A stretch of 64,000 nt of DNA from positions 496,001-560,000 of the forward strand of contig OZ257155.1 of the NCBI GenBank assembly GCA_965279355.1. The letters are read 5' to 3'. Positions 7,988 to 16,276 of the stretch are shown piece after piece. Origin of the DNA: G965279355 sp965279355. Its GTDB lineage: Bacteria; Pseudomonadota; Alphaproteobacteria; CACIAM-22H2. Under the pieces are notes generated by a model that was given only the letters and a program-made list of their open reading frames with translations, ran no database searches and had not been told where the DNA came from. Within the stretch, counting starts at the first letter, position 1. Every line of letters starts with the position of its first letter. Position numbers and translations under genes: made by a program.

Positions 7988-8947
7988 ATGAAAAAGCTAT
8001 TGGTTGCCCTCACGGCAGCGGCGGCCGGCCTGTGGGCGGGCGGCGCGGATGCACAGAATTACCCGACCCGGAACATCACCATGATCGTTCCGTTCGCCGC
8101 CGGCGGTCCGACTGACGTCGTCGCCCGCATCGTCAGCGACCACATGTCCAAGACGCTCGGACAGCAGATCATCGTTGAAAACGTCGCCGGCGCCGGCGGC
8201 ACCACGGGCATCACCCGCGGCGCGCAGGCGACCCCGGACGGCTACACGATCATGATGGGCCATATGGGCACGCATGGTGCAGCACCGGCCCTTTATCCGA
8301 ACATCAAATACGACCCGACCAAGGATTTCGAGCCGATCGGCATGGCCGCCGGCACGCCGATCCTGATCGTCGCCAAGAAGAATTTCCCCGCGAACACCCT
8401 TCAGGAGTTCGTCACCTATGTGAAGGCGAACGGCGACAAGCTGAACCAGGCCCATGCCGGTATCGGCTCGGTCTCGCACACGACCTGCCTGATGCTGAAC
8501 GTCATGCTCGGCGTCAAGCCGACGCTAGTTCCCTACAGCGGCACGGGCCCGGCCCTGAACGACCTCGTCGGCGGTCAGGTCGATTTCATGTGCGACCAGA
8601 TCGTCAATCTCGTCCCGCAGGTCCAGGCAAACACCATCAAGGCGTTCGCCGTCGCCACACCGGATCGCTCGCCGGCCCTGCCGAATCTGCCGACGACCAA
8701 GGAAGCCGGCCTGCCCGACTATCAGGTCAGCGCGTGGAACGCGGTCTTCGCGCCGAAGAACACGCCGAAGCCGGTCGTCGACAAGCTCAACGACGCGCTT
8801 GCCAAGGCGCTGTCCGACGAGCCGACGCGCAAGCGTCTGCACGATCTCGGCGGCGTTATCCCCGCCCCGGCCGACCGCACCACTGCATGGCTCGGCAATT
8901 TCGTGAACCAGGAAGTCGCGCGCTGGAACGCCGTGATCAAGCGGTAA
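7988..8947 (+). CDS. tctC: tripartite tricarboxylate transporter substrate-binding protein (TctC/Bug family)
   Basis: Periplasmic solute-binding protein of the Bug/TctC family, 319 residues from the ATG preceded by GGAG at seven bases. An N-terminal signal peptide 'MKKLLVALTAAAAG' ends near 'GGADAQ', and the mature part starts 'NYPTRNITMIVPFAAGGPTD', the classical Bug opening that forms the carboxylate-binding loop. Family marks such as 'VAGAGGTTGI' and 'NAVFAPKNTPKPVVDKLN' are present. In-frame ATG 7967 or an earlier codon would only lengthen the leader. It is the last gene of the tctBAC operon and is followed by a strong intrinsic terminator. The ligand cannot be deduced. Confidence 0.92.
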   Translation: MKKLLVALTAAAAGLWAGGADAQNYPTRNITMIVPFAAGGPTDVVARIVSDHMSKTLGQQIIVENVAGAGGTTGITRGAQATPDGYTIMMGHMGTHGAAPALYPNIKYDPTKDFEPIGMAAGTPILIVAKKNFPANTLQEFVTYVKANGDKLNQAHAGIGSVSHTTCLMLNVMLGVKPTLVPYSGTGPALNDLVGGQVDFMCDQIVNLVPQVQANTIKAFAVATPDRSPALPNLPTTKEAGLPDYQVSAWNAVFAPKNTPKPVVDKLNDALAKALSDEPTRKRLHDLGGVIPAPADRTTAWLGNFVNQEVARWNAVIKR

Positions 8948-8973
8948 CCGATCCGCGCAAGAAGCGACTAAGC

Positions 8974-9010
8974 TTCGGGCCTCCGATCGCATCGGAGGCC
9001 CGAATTTTTT
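8974..9010 (+). terminator. intrinsic terminator of the tctBAC operon
   Basis: A perfect inverted repeat with arms TTCGGGCCTCCGAT and ATCGGAGGCCCGAA around a CGC loop is followed by a run of six T. It sits 26 bases after the tctC stop codon and is one of the strongest terminators in the window. Confidence 0.9.
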
Positions 9011-9045
9011 GAAGGCACCGGTTCCGGGCTTACAGCGCGTATTTC

Positions 9046-9801
9046 GTGGACCCCCTCCTCTCTTCATTCGGGCCGCTGCTCGACGATCCCAACCTGCCGC
9101 TTGCCTGCGGACTGGCGCTGATCGCCGGGCTGCTGCGCGGCTTCGCCGGCTTCGGCTCGGCGATGCTGATGGCGCCTGTCTTCGCGGTGCTGTTCGGCTC
9201 GGCGGAAATGGTCGCGACCGTGGTCGCGATGGAGCTCGCAATCAGCTTTCAGCTTTTCCCGTCGGCGCGCCGCGAATGCAACTGGTCGATGGTGGCGCCG
9301 ATGACCATTGCGTCGTGCATCGCGATGGCGCCCGGCATCTGGCTGCTGGTGGCGCTCGATAAGGTGCTGATCATCAAGATCGTCTCGGCCATTGTCGCCG
9401 CCTTCGCCGTGATCATGTTCACGGGCTGGCGCTGGCGCGGCAGGCAGGGTCCCGTGCCGAGCGCCTTTGTCGGCTTGCTCTCCGGCGCGATGATGGGCAG
9501 CACCGGTATCGGCGGACCGCCGGTCCTGCTCTACATGCTCTCGGGCTCGGACTCACCGGCGACGGTGCGCGCCAACGCCATCATCTATTACTTCGTGACG
9601 CAGATCCTGCTGCTGGCAATCCTGTTCGTCATCGGCGTGGCCGGCACGACGTCGCTGCTGCGTGCCGTGCTGCTCTTCCCGTTCATGCTGGCGGGGTCGT
9701 GGATCGGCGGCCACGTCTTCCGCGGCAGCAACGAAACCGTCTATCGCAACGTGGCGCTAAGCCTGCTGCTCGCCGTCGGGCTGTTCGGACTGCTGAGCTG
9801 A
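9046..9801 (+). CDS. TauE/SafE family membrane exporter/permease
   Basis: TauE/SafE (TSUP) family inner-membrane protein of 251 residues with about eight hydrophobic segments and the family repeats 'AGLLRGFAGFGSAMLMAPVF' (residues 25-44) and 'GLLSGAMMGSTGIGGPPVLL' (near 145-164). Relatives move sulfite, sulfoacetate, taurine-derived anions or other small organic acids. The start is GTG; no ATG lies near the conserved N-terminus. It follows the tctC terminator by 35 bases and so is probably transcribed separately. It converges with the GlcG/HbpS-like gene after six bases. The substrate is unknown. Confidence 0.85.
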   Translation: MDPLLSSFGPLLDDPNLPLACGLALIAGLLRGFAGFGSAMLMAPVFAVLFGSAEMVATVVAMELAISFQLFPSARRECNWSMVAPMTIASCIAMAPGIWLLVALDKVLIIKIVSAIVAAFAVIMFTGWRWRGRQGPVPSAFVGLLSGAMMGSTGIGGPPVLLYMLSGSDSPATVRANAIIYYFVTQILLLAILFVIGVAGTTSLLRAVLLFPFMLAGSWIGGHVFRGSNETVYRNVALSLLLAVGLFGLLS

Positions 9802-9807
9802 AGCGGA

Positions 9808-10248
9808 TCAGCCGCTGCTGCCGGGATCGCCCTGCAGACCGACTTTCTTGATGGCGTCCATCGCTGCCGCTTCGTCATTGTCCGACGTATCGCCGGAGAC
9901 ACCGATGGCGCCGATCACGGAACCGCTGGCATCCTTGATGATGACGCCGCCCGGAACCGGCACCAGTTTTCCGCCACTGATATCCGACAGCGCCGCCACG
10001 AAATGCGGCGCCGTCGCGGCGCGCGCCGCCAGCGTGCGCGTGCCCCAGCCCATGGCGAGCGCGCCCCACGCTTTGCCGATGGCGATCTGCGGCCGCAAGA
10101 TTCCCGGCGCGTCCTCGCGCTTGAACGCCTTGAGGTGCCCGCCGGCATCGAGCACGGCGACGGTCAGCGGCTTCAGCTTCATCTCATGCGCCCGGGCGAG
10201 CGTCAGATCGACGAGCTTGCTCGCCTGATCCAGTGTCAGTTCGGTCAT
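9808..10248 (-). CDS. GlcG/HbpS-like (DUF336) protein
   Basis: GlcG/HbpS (DUF336) family protein of 146 residues, starting at ATG 'MTELTLDQASKLVDLTLA'. Conserved features are 'VAVLDAGGHLKAFKREDA', 'PGGVIIKDASGSVIGAIG' and 'VSGDTSDNDE'. Some relatives bind haem (HbpS), some bind cobalamin, and GlcG is encoded in glycolate loci; the molecular role is mostly unsettled. It begins 14 bases after the glutathione transferase stop and so is likely the last gene of the gatCAB operon. No signal peptide is seen, so it is probably cytoplasmic. Confidence 0.8.
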   Translation of the reverse strand: MTELTLDQASKLVDLTLARAHEMKLKPLTVAVLDAGGHLKAFKREDAPGILRPQIAIGKAWGALAMGWGTRTLAARAATAPHFVAALSDISGGKLVPVPGGVIIKDASGSVIGAIGVSGDTSDNDEAAAMDAIKKVGLQGDPGSSG

Positions 10249-10262
10249 CGTTCGTGGCTCCG

Positions 10263-11072
10263 TTACTTTGTCAGTCTGTCCTGCTTGGGCATGTACGTGT
10301 ATGGGTGCGCGACGCCGGGCTGCGTCATCATCCGCTCGGCCCAGCTCTGCACGTTGGGATAGTTGGCGACGTTGAAGCCGCCCTCTTCCGCAATGGCAAC
10401 CCAGGGGAAAATCGCGACATCGGCAATCGTCGGCGTCGGGCCGACAACGTACTTCGTGGTGCCGAGCTGCTTGTCGAGTGAGTCCAGCGCGCGCTCGCCG
10501 CGGGCCCGCATGAACTTGCCCAGGCCTTCTTCGTGCGGAATAAACCGCCCGACAAAACGCGTCATGCCGATGCCGGTCGCCATGAAGTCGAGTTCCCAGG
10601 CCAGCCATTCGTCGATGCGCAGCTTCTCAGCCTCGCTGCGGCCGCCGAACCGGCCGAAATGGCCCGCGAGATACTGAAGGATCGCGGCGGACTGGGTCAG
10701 CGTCACGATCCCGTGCTTGAGCACCGGCACCTGGCCCCAGCGGTTCATGGCGAGATATTCCGGCGTCTTGTGCTCGCCCTTGCCGAGATCGATGTGCTTG
10801 TAGTCCCAGTTGGCGCCGCACATTTCCAGCATCAGTCCGACCTTCGAGGACGGCATTGAAGCAAAGTTCCCGTGCAACAGAAACTTGCTGACCGGCGTTG
10901 GTGCCTTGCGCGCTGACGACGCCCTGCCCTTGCGGATCGGGGCGCCCTTGGCGGCGCGGGCGGCTGACTTCTTCGCCGCCGCCTTGATGCCGGCTGACGC
11001 GACAAGCTTTTTGCGCTGCTTCGGTTTTGCCCTGGCTTTCGCCTTGGCCTTGGTCTTCGACTTCTTTGCCAT
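10263..11072 (-). CDS. glutathione S-transferase family protein with Lys/Ala-rich N-terminal tail
   Basis: The C-terminal roughly 205 residues form a glutathione transferase: a thioredoxin-like N-domain from residue 63 ('KFLLHGNFASMPSSKVGLML', then 'NRWGQVPVLKHG' with the cis-Pro, and 'LTQSAAILQYLAGHF' with the Gln/Ser glutathione site) and a helical C-domain with 'VVGPTPTIADVAIFPW'. Residues 1-62 are a disordered tail with 16 Lys, 6 Arg and 18 Ala, like bacterial histone-H1-type proteins. Codon use continues smoothly and the ATG is the only good start, so the tail appears genuine. It lies 18 bases after gatB on the same strand. The role of the tail (nucleic-acid or membrane binding) is inference. 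Confidence 0.85.
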   Translation of the reverse strand: MAKKSKTKAKAKARAKPKQRKKLVASAGIKAAAKKSAARAAKGAPIRKGRASSARKAPTPVSKFLLHGNFASMPSSKVGLMLEMCGANWDYKHIDLGKGEHKTPEYLAMNRWGQVPVLKHGIVTLTQSAAILQYLAGHFGRFGGRSEAEKLRIDEWLAWELDFMATGIGMTRFVGRFIPHEEGLGKFMRARGERALDSLDKQLGTTKYVVGPTPTIADVAIFPWVAIAEEGGFNVANYPNVQSWAERMMTQPGVAHPYTYMPKQDRLTK

Positions 11073-11090
11073 TGTGCCCCCTGACCCGGC

Positions 11091-12542
11091 TCAGATGCCG
11101 AGTTTGCGTTTCAGGATCTCGTTCACCATGCCGGGATTGGCCTTTCCGCCGGTCGACTTCATCACCTGACCGACCATCCAGCCCAGCAGCTGCACCTTGC
11201 CGCCCTTGATCTCTTCAACCTTGTCCTGGTTGGCGGCGAGAATCTGATCGACAGCGCCTTCGATGGCGTCGGTATCGGTGACCTGCTTCAACCCCTTCTC
11301 TTCCACGATCGCTGCGGCATCTTTGCCGGTCTCGACCATGATCTGGAAGACGTCCTTGGCGATACGGCCGGAGATCGTGTTGTTCTCGATCAAGTCGAGC
11401 AGCCCGGCCAGCGCCTTCGCCTGCACCGGCGAGTTCGCGATATCGACGCCTTGCTTGTTGAGCACGGCGTAAAGCTCGGACATCACCCAGTTCGCGGCGA
11501 GCTTGGGGTCCTTGCGGCCCTTGGCGACTTCCTCGAAATACAGCGCGGACTCTTTCTCGGCGACCAGCACGCTGGCATCGATCAGCGACAGCTTGTAGTC
11601 GCGGATGAAGCGATCCTTCTTGGCATCCGGCAGTTCCGGCAGCGACGCCTTGAGGCTCTCCACCCATTTTCCGTCCAGCACCAGCGGCAGCAGGTCAGGA
11701 TCGGGGAAGTAGCGATAATCGTGCGCGTGCTCTTTCGAGCGCATGGGACGCGTGACGCCGCGGCCGGAATCGAACAGCCGCGTCTCCTGCTTCACCTCGC
11801 CGCCCTCTTCGATCAGATCAACCTGACGGCGGGATTCGTATTCGATGGCCTGCATCACGAAGCGCACCGAGTTGACGTTCTTGATCTCGCAGCGCGTCCC
11901 GTAGGGCTGACCCGGCTTGCGCACCGACACGTTGACGTCGCAGCGCATGGAGCCTTCCTCCATGTTGCCGTCGCAGGTGCCGAGATAGCGCAGGATCGCA
12001 CGCATCTTCTTGAGATAGGCGCCAACTTCCTCGGCCGAGCGCAGATCCGGTTCCGACACGATCTCCATCAGCGCCACACCGGAGCGGTTGAGATCGACAT
12101 AGGTCTTGGTCGGATGCTGATCGTGCATCGACTTGCCGGCATCCTGTTCCAGATGCAGGCGCGTGATGCCGATTTCGCGCGAGGTCCCGTCGGCAAGGTC
12201 GATGGTCAGCTTGCCGCTGCCGACGACCGGCCTAGTGTATTGGGATATCTGATAACCCGCCGGCAGATCGGCGTAAAAGTAGTTCTTCCGGTCGAAGATC
12301 GACACGAGGTTGATCTGCGCGCCGAGGCCAAGCCCGGTCTTCACCGCCTGCTCGACACAGAATTTGTTGATGACCGGCAGCATGCCGGGAAACGCCGCGT
12401 CGACGAAGCTGACCTGGGAGTTCGGCTCGGCGCCGAATTCGGTCGCAGCGCCTGAGAACAGCTTGGCGTTGGAAACGACCTGGGCATGGACTTCCAGCCC
12501 GATCACCATCTCCCACTGCCCTGTCTTGCCTTCGATCAGCAT
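11091..12542 (-). CDS. gatB: Asp-tRNA(Asn)/Glu-tRNA(Gln) amidotransferase subunit B
   Basis: Subunit B of the GatCAB amidotransferase, which phosphorylates misacylated Glu-tRNA(Gln) or Asp-tRNA(Asn) and amidates it with ammonia channelled from GatA. It is 483 residues, the normal size. Landmarks are 'MVIGLEVHAQV' near residue 14 (the family opening), 'YADLPAGYQISQYTRP', 'GVALMEIVSEPDLRSAEE' and the C-terminal YqeY-like tail ending 'NPGMVNEILKRKLG'. It starts one base after the gatA stop. Together with the His-type AspRS in the same window it implies indirect synthesis of Asn-tRNA and/or Gln-tRNA. Confidence 0.97.
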   Translation of the reverse strand: MLIEGKTGQWEMVIGLEVHAQVVSNAKLFSGAATEFGAEPNSQVSFVDAAFPGMLPVINKFCVEQAVKTGLGLGAQINLVSIFDRKNYFYADLPAGYQISQYTRPVVGSGKLTIDLADGTSREIGITRLHLEQDAGKSMHDQHPTKTYVDLNRSGVALMEIVSEPDLRSAEEVGAYLKKMRAILRYLGTCDGNMEEGSMRCDVNVSVRKPGQPYGTRCEIKNVNSVRFVMQAIEYESRRQVDLIEEGGEVKQETRLFDSGRGVTRPMRSKEHAHDYRYFPDPDLLPLVLDGKWVESLKASLPELPDAKKDRFIRDYKLSLIDASVLVAEKESALYFEEVAKGRKDPKLAANWVMSELYAVLNKQGVDIANSPVQAKALAGLLDLIENNTISGRIAKDVFQIMVETGKDAAAIVEEKGLKQVTDTDAIEGAVDQILAANQDKVEEIKGGKVQLLGWMVGQVMKSTGGKANPGMVNEILKRKLGI

Positions 12543-12543
12543 G

Positions 12544-14016
12544 TCAGGCCTCCACCGCCGGCGGCTTCGCCGTGAAATTCGCCGATGTCTCGATCACACC
12601 AGCCACGCGGAACAGGGTTTCTTCATCGAAGGCGCGTCCGATCAGCTGCAAGCCAAGCGGCAGGCCGTCTTCCGAAAGTCCGGCCGGCACCGAAATGCCA
12701 GGTAGGCCAGCAAGGTTTGTCGTCACCGTGAACACGTCGTTCAGATACATGGCGAGCGGATCGTCGGATTTTTCACCGATGCCGAAGGCAGCCGACGGCG
12801 CGGTCGGGGTCAGAATCACGTCGCATTTCTTGTAAGCTTCGGTGAAGTCGCGGGCGATCAGGGTCCGCACCTTCTGCGCTTTGAGGTAATAAGCGTCGTA
12901 ATAACCGGCCGACAACACGTAGGTGCCGATCAGGATGCGCCGCTGCACTTCCGCGCCGAAACCTGCGGCGCGCGTGTTTTCGTACATCTCGTCGAGACTG
13001 CCGCCCGGCACGCGCAGACCGAAGCGCACGCCGTCATAGCGCGCCAGGTTCGACGAGGCCTCGGCGGGTGCGATGATGTAATAGGCCGGCAACGCATACT
13101 TGGTATGCGGCAGGCTGATCTCGACGGGCTCCGCACCTGCCGCCTTCAGCCAGTCGATACCCTGCTGCCAAAGCTTCTCGATCTCCGCCGGCATGCCGTC
13201 CAGCCGGTATTCCTTCGGGATGCCGAATTTCAGCCCCTTCACATTGCCGGTGAGCGCCTTCTCATAATCCGGCACCGAGCGCGGCACGGAGGTCGCGTCC
13301 TTGGGATCGTGCCCGGCCATCGTGCCCAGCATGATCGCGCTGTCGCGAACGTCTCGCGTGATCGGCCCGGCCTGATCGAGCGACGACGCAAAGGCCACCA
13401 CCCCCCAGCGGGAGCAGCGTCCATAGGTCGGCTTCAGACCGACCAGACCGCAGAACGACGCTGGCTGACGGATCGAGCCGCCGGTATCGGTGGCCGTGGC
13501 ACCCATAGCGATACGCGCCGCAACCGCGGCCGCCGAACCGCCCGACGAGCCACCGGGCACCAGCGGCTTGTTGTCGCCACGCCGACGCCAGGGATTGCGC
13601 ACCGGCTTGTAATAGCTGGTGGTATTCGACGAGCCCATGGCGAACTCGTCGAGGTTCGTCTTGCCCAGCATCACCGCCCCCGCCTTCCAGAGGTTCGCCG
13701 TGATGGTGGATTCATATTGTGGTTTGAAGCCGTCGAGGATGTGGCTGGCGGCCGTGGTCAGCACGCCTTCGGTGCAGAACAGATCCTTGATGCCGAGCGG
13801 GATGCCTTCGAGCGAACCGCCACCGGATTTCAGCTTGCCGTCCGCCGCATCGGCCATCATCAGCGCCTGCTCCGGCGTCTCGGTGATGTAGGCATTGAGC
13901 GACTTCGCCCTGGTCATCGCATCGAGATGCGCCTGCGTCAGCTCGCGCGCCGACACCTTGCGGCCGCGCAACTGTTCGCGCGCCTCGGCAATCGTGAGGT
14001 CCGTCAGGTTGGCCAT
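12544..14016 (-). CDS. gatA: Asp-tRNA(Asn)/Glu-tRNA(Gln) amidotransferase subunit A
   Basis: Glutaminase subunit of GatCAB, belonging to the amidase-signature family. It has 490 residues with the Ser-cisSer-Lys triad visible: Lys in 'GIPLGIKDLFCTEG' and the two serines in 'VPGGSSGGSAAAVAARIA' and 'ATDTGGSIRQPASFCG'. It releases ammonia from glutamine for transfer through a tunnel to GatB. The ATG overlaps the gatC stop as TAATG, a translational coupling arrangement. Confidence 0.97.
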   Translation of the reverse strand: MANLTDLTIAEAREQLRGRKVSARELTQAHLDAMTRAKSLNAYITETPEQALMMADAADGKLKSGGGSLEGIPLGIKDLFCTEGVLTTAASHILDGFKPQYESTITANLWKAGAVMLGKTNLDEFAMGSSNTTSYYKPVRNPWRRRGDNKPLVPGGSSGGSAAAVAARIAMGATATDTGGSIRQPASFCGLVGLKPTYGRCSRWGVVAFASSLDQAGPITRDVRDSAIMLGTMAGHDPKDATSVPRSVPDYEKALTGNVKGLKFGIPKEYRLDGMPAEIEKLWQQGIDWLKAAGAEPVEISLPHTKYALPAYYIIAPAEASSNLARYDGVRFGLRVPGGSLDEMYENTRAAGFGAEVQRRILIGTYVLSAGYYDAYYLKAQKVRTLIARDFTEAYKKCDVILTPTAPSAAFGIGEKSDDPLAMYLNDVFTVTTNLAGLPGISVPAGLSEDGLPLGLQLIGRAFDEETLFRVAGVIETSANFTAKPPAVEA

Positions 14017-14315
14017 TATTCGACCACCTTCGGGACGGTGAAGAACGCACCGTCGCCCGAAACAACGGAATCGGTCGCATTTGCAGCGATCTTTTCGGCA
14101 TAGCCGCCGTCATTCACCACATCGTCGCGCATCGGCATGGTGACTTCGACGGCGGAGGTCATCGGTTCGACCCCGTTGGTATCGACGGCATCGAGCTGCT
14201 CGATCCAGGTCAGGATCGTCTGGAGTTCGCCGACCATCTTGTCGAGGTCGCGATCGGCCACCTTGATCCGGGCGAGCGACGCGATGCGCGCCACGGTGGC
14301 TTTGTCGAGCGACAT
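14016..14315 (-). CDS. gatC: Asp-tRNA(Asn)/Glu-tRNA(Gln) amidotransferase subunit C
   Basis: Small GatC subunit of 99 residues that wraps around and stabilises GatA-GatB. Family features are the opening 'MSLDKATVARIASLARIKV', 'ILTWIEQLDAVDTNGVEPM' and 'MRDDVV'. First gene of the gatC-gatA-gatB operon, divergent from ruvX; the roughly 60-base gap must hold promoters for both directions. Confidence 0.95.
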   Translation of the reverse strand: MSLDKATVARIASLARIKVADRDLDKMVGELQTILTWIEQLDAVDTNGVEPMTSAVEVTMPMRDDVVNDGGYAEKIAANATDSVVSGDGAFFTVPKVVE

Positions 14316-14373
14316 GAGATAAGTGAAACCTCTGAAATAGCGCTGAAATTAGGCCGGAAGCTATCATCCCCGA

Positions 14374-14847
14374 ATGCCGATCTGCAACCCCGCCGACCTC
14401 CCCGCCGCGATTGCCGCCCGTCACCGGTTGATGGGCTTCGACCTCGGCGAAAAGACGATCGGTCTGGCGCTTTCCGACACCACGCTGTCCATCGCCTCGC
14501 CGCTGGAAACCCTCAAACGCAGCAAGTTCACCGCCGATGCCGCCCGGCTCGCGGAGCTGGTGACCAAGCACCAGGTCGGTGGCCTGGTCCTCGGGCTTCC
14601 CGTGAACATGGACGGCAGCGAGGGGCCGCGCTGCCAGTCCGTCCGCGCCTTCGCCGCCAACCTCATCGGCAAGATCGACCTGCCGCTGTTCTTCTGGGAC
14701 GAACGTCTGTCGACCGCCGCCGTCACGCGGACCATGCTGGAAGCCGATCTGTCGCGGGCACGGCGTGCGGAGATCGTCGACAAGCTGGCCGCCGCCTATA
14801 TCCTCCAGGGCCTGCTCGACCACCTGAAATCCAGGCGCTTTCCGTGA
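14374..14847 (+). CDS. ruvX: Holliday junction resolvase RuvX / YqgF (pre-16S rRNA nuclease)
   Basis: YqgF-family RNase H-like nuclease of 157 residues, implicated in maturation of the 16S rRNA 5' end and in Holliday junction resolution. The catalytic acid is in 'GFDLGEKTIGLALSD' (near residue 25), with 'GGLVLGLPVNMDGSEG', 'FFWDERLST' and a final 'EIVDKLAAAYILQ' carrying the last Asp. It overlaps the next gene by four bases (GTGA), so the CoA transferase is probably translated by coupling. Confidence 0.92.
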   Translation: MPICNPADLPAAIAARHRLMGFDLGEKTIGLALSDTTLSIASPLETLKRSKFTADAARLAELVTKHQVGGLVLGLPVNMDGSEGPRCQSVRAFAANLIGKIDLPLFFWDERLSTAAVTRTMLEADLSRARRAEIVDKLAAAYILQGLLDHLKSRRFP

Positions 14848-16073
14848 CCGATTCAGCCCTACCCCTCGCGGGCTTGCGCATTTTTGATCTCACCCGTGTC
14901 CTAGCCGGACCGACCTGCACGCAGGTGCTGGGCGATCTTGGCGCGGATGTCATCAAGGTTGAACGCCCCGGCGCCGGCGACGACACGCGCAAATGGGGCC
15001 CTCCCTATCTCAAGGATGCGCAGGGCAACGACACGGCGGAAAGCGCCTATTACCTGTCGACCAATCGCAACAAGCGGTCGCTCTCGCTGGACCTGTCAAA
15101 GCCAGAGGGTGTCGCGCTCGCCAAGCGGCTGCTCGCCACCTGCGACGTACTGATCGAGAACTTCAAGGTCGGCGATCTCGCGAAATATGGGCTCGACTAT
15201 GGGAGCCTGAAATCGGAATTCCCCCGCCTCGTCTACTGCTCCATCACCGGTTTCGGCCAGACCGGTCCATACGCGAAGCGGGCCGGCTACGATTATCTGG
15301 CGCAGGGCATGGGCGGGATCATGAGCATCACCGGCCAGCCGGCAGAGGTGCTGGGCTCGGAGCCGGTGAAGGTCGGCATCGCCATCGCCGATGTCACGAC
15401 CGGTCTTTATGCCGCGATCTCGATCCTCGCGGCACTTCGCCATCGCGACGCGACCGGACGCGGCCAGCAGATCGATCTCGCGTTGCTCGATACGCAGGTG
15501 TCGTGGCTGGCGAATGAAGGATTGAACTACCTGGTTGGCGGCAAGGTCCCCAAGCGGCTCGGCAACGCGCATCCGAACATCGTGCCCTATCAGGTCTTTC
15601 CCTGCGCCGACGGACACATCATCCTCGCCGTCGGCAACGATACGCAGTTCCGGAAGTTCTGCGAGTTTATCGGCCGCACCGATCTGGCCGACGATCCGCG
15701 CTTCACGAGCAATCCGGCGCGGGTGAAGCATCGTGATGTTCTGGTCCCGCTGCTGCGTGAGATCACTATGGCAAAGCCGCAGGCGCATTGGATCTCCGGG
15801 CTCGAGAAAGTCGGCGTGCCCTGCGGGCCTGTCAACACGATCGATCAGGTCTTCGCCGATCCGCAGGTGCTGGCACGCGGCATGAAGCGGGAGATCGACA
15901 AGAACGGCGTCGGAGTTCCGACCATCGGCAGCCCGATCAAGATGTCGGAAACGCCGCCGACCTACCGGCTGGCACCGCCCGCATGCGGCGAGCATTCCGA
16001 CGATGTGCTGACGGAGCTGCTTGGCCTGTCTCCCGCCGATCTGTCGGATCTGCGAGCAAAAAAGATCATCTGA
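14844..16073 (+). CDS. family III CoA transferase (CaiB/BaiF type)
   Basis: Class III CoA transferase of 409 residues, which moves CoA between carboxylic acids through a mixed anhydride/thioester on an aspartate. The family opening 'LPLAGLRIFDLTRVLAGPTC', 'GADVIKVERPGAGDDTRKWG', 'NRNKRSLSLDLSKPEG' and 'GYDYLAQGMGGIMSITGQP' are clear. The catalytic Asp is expected shortly after, in the 'GIAIADVTTGLYAA' segment. Start is GTG, overlapping ruvX. The acyl substrates cannot be told from sequence. Confidence 0.92.
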   Translation: MTDSALPLAGLRIFDLTRVLAGPTCTQVLGDLGADVIKVERPGAGDDTRKWGPPYLKDAQGNDTAESAYYLSTNRNKRSLSLDLSKPEGVALAKRLLATCDVLIENFKVGDLAKYGLDYGSLKSEFPRLVYCSITGFGQTGPYAKRAGYDYLAQGMGGIMSITGQPAEVLGSEPVKVGIAIADVTTGLYAAISILAALRHRDATGRGQQIDLALLDTQVSWLANEGLNYLVGGKVPKRLGNAHPNIVPYQVFPCADGHIILAVGNDTQFRKFCEFIGRTDLADDPRFTSNPARVKHRDVLVPLLREITMAKPQAHWISGLEKVGVPCGPVNTIDQVFADPQVLARGMKREIDKNGVGVPTIGSPIKMSETPPTYRLAPPACGEHSDDVLTELLGLSPADLSDLRAKKII

Positions 16074-16219
16074 AGCGCCGACCGTAACGCTCTGGCACGG
16101 GCGATCCGTGCCTGTTGTATGCGGTCGATAAAAAATTCCGGCGGAATGCCGTCGCGCAGATACCGCGCGCGCCGCTCCAGGAGAACGTCCAGCGTCGGTG
16201 TATCGAAGTCATGCGACAT
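15962..16219 (-). CDS. possible small protein, 85 residues, partly antisense to the CoA transferase gene
   Basis: A frame beginning 'MSHDFDTPTLDVLLERRARY' fills the gap between the CoA transferase and TetR genes. Its start has a good ribosome site (GGAG seven bases before ATG). The first 50 residues are protein-like and charged. The last third overlaps the CoA transferase 3' end by 112 bases on the other strand and turns Ser-rich, which weakens the case. It is not a family I recognise. It is divergent from the TetR gene. Confidence 0.35.
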   Translation of the reverse strand: MSHDFDTPTLDVLLERRARYLRDGIPPEFFIDRIQQARIARARALRSALQMIFFARRSDRSAGDRPSSSVSTSSECSPHAGGASR

Positions 16220-16238
16220 GATAGACTCCGCCGGTGAA

Positions 16239-16269
16239 TTTGACGAGACGGACCGTATCGTCTTATCAT
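16239..16269 (+). promoter_or_regulatory. possible promoter of the tetR-GNAT pair
   Basis: TTGACG is followed after 18-19 bases by TTATCAT in the AT-rich gap before the TetR gene. A start of transcription about seven bases later would fall at the ATG at 16277, which suggests either a leaderless message or a downstream translation start. Confidence 0.3.
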
Positions 16270-16276
16270 ATTAACC

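Noticed and set aside
6607..8013. 468-codon minus-strand frame over tctA
   Set aside because: Very His/Gln/Arg/Asp-rich composition typical of antisense frames; tctA is full length with clear motifs.
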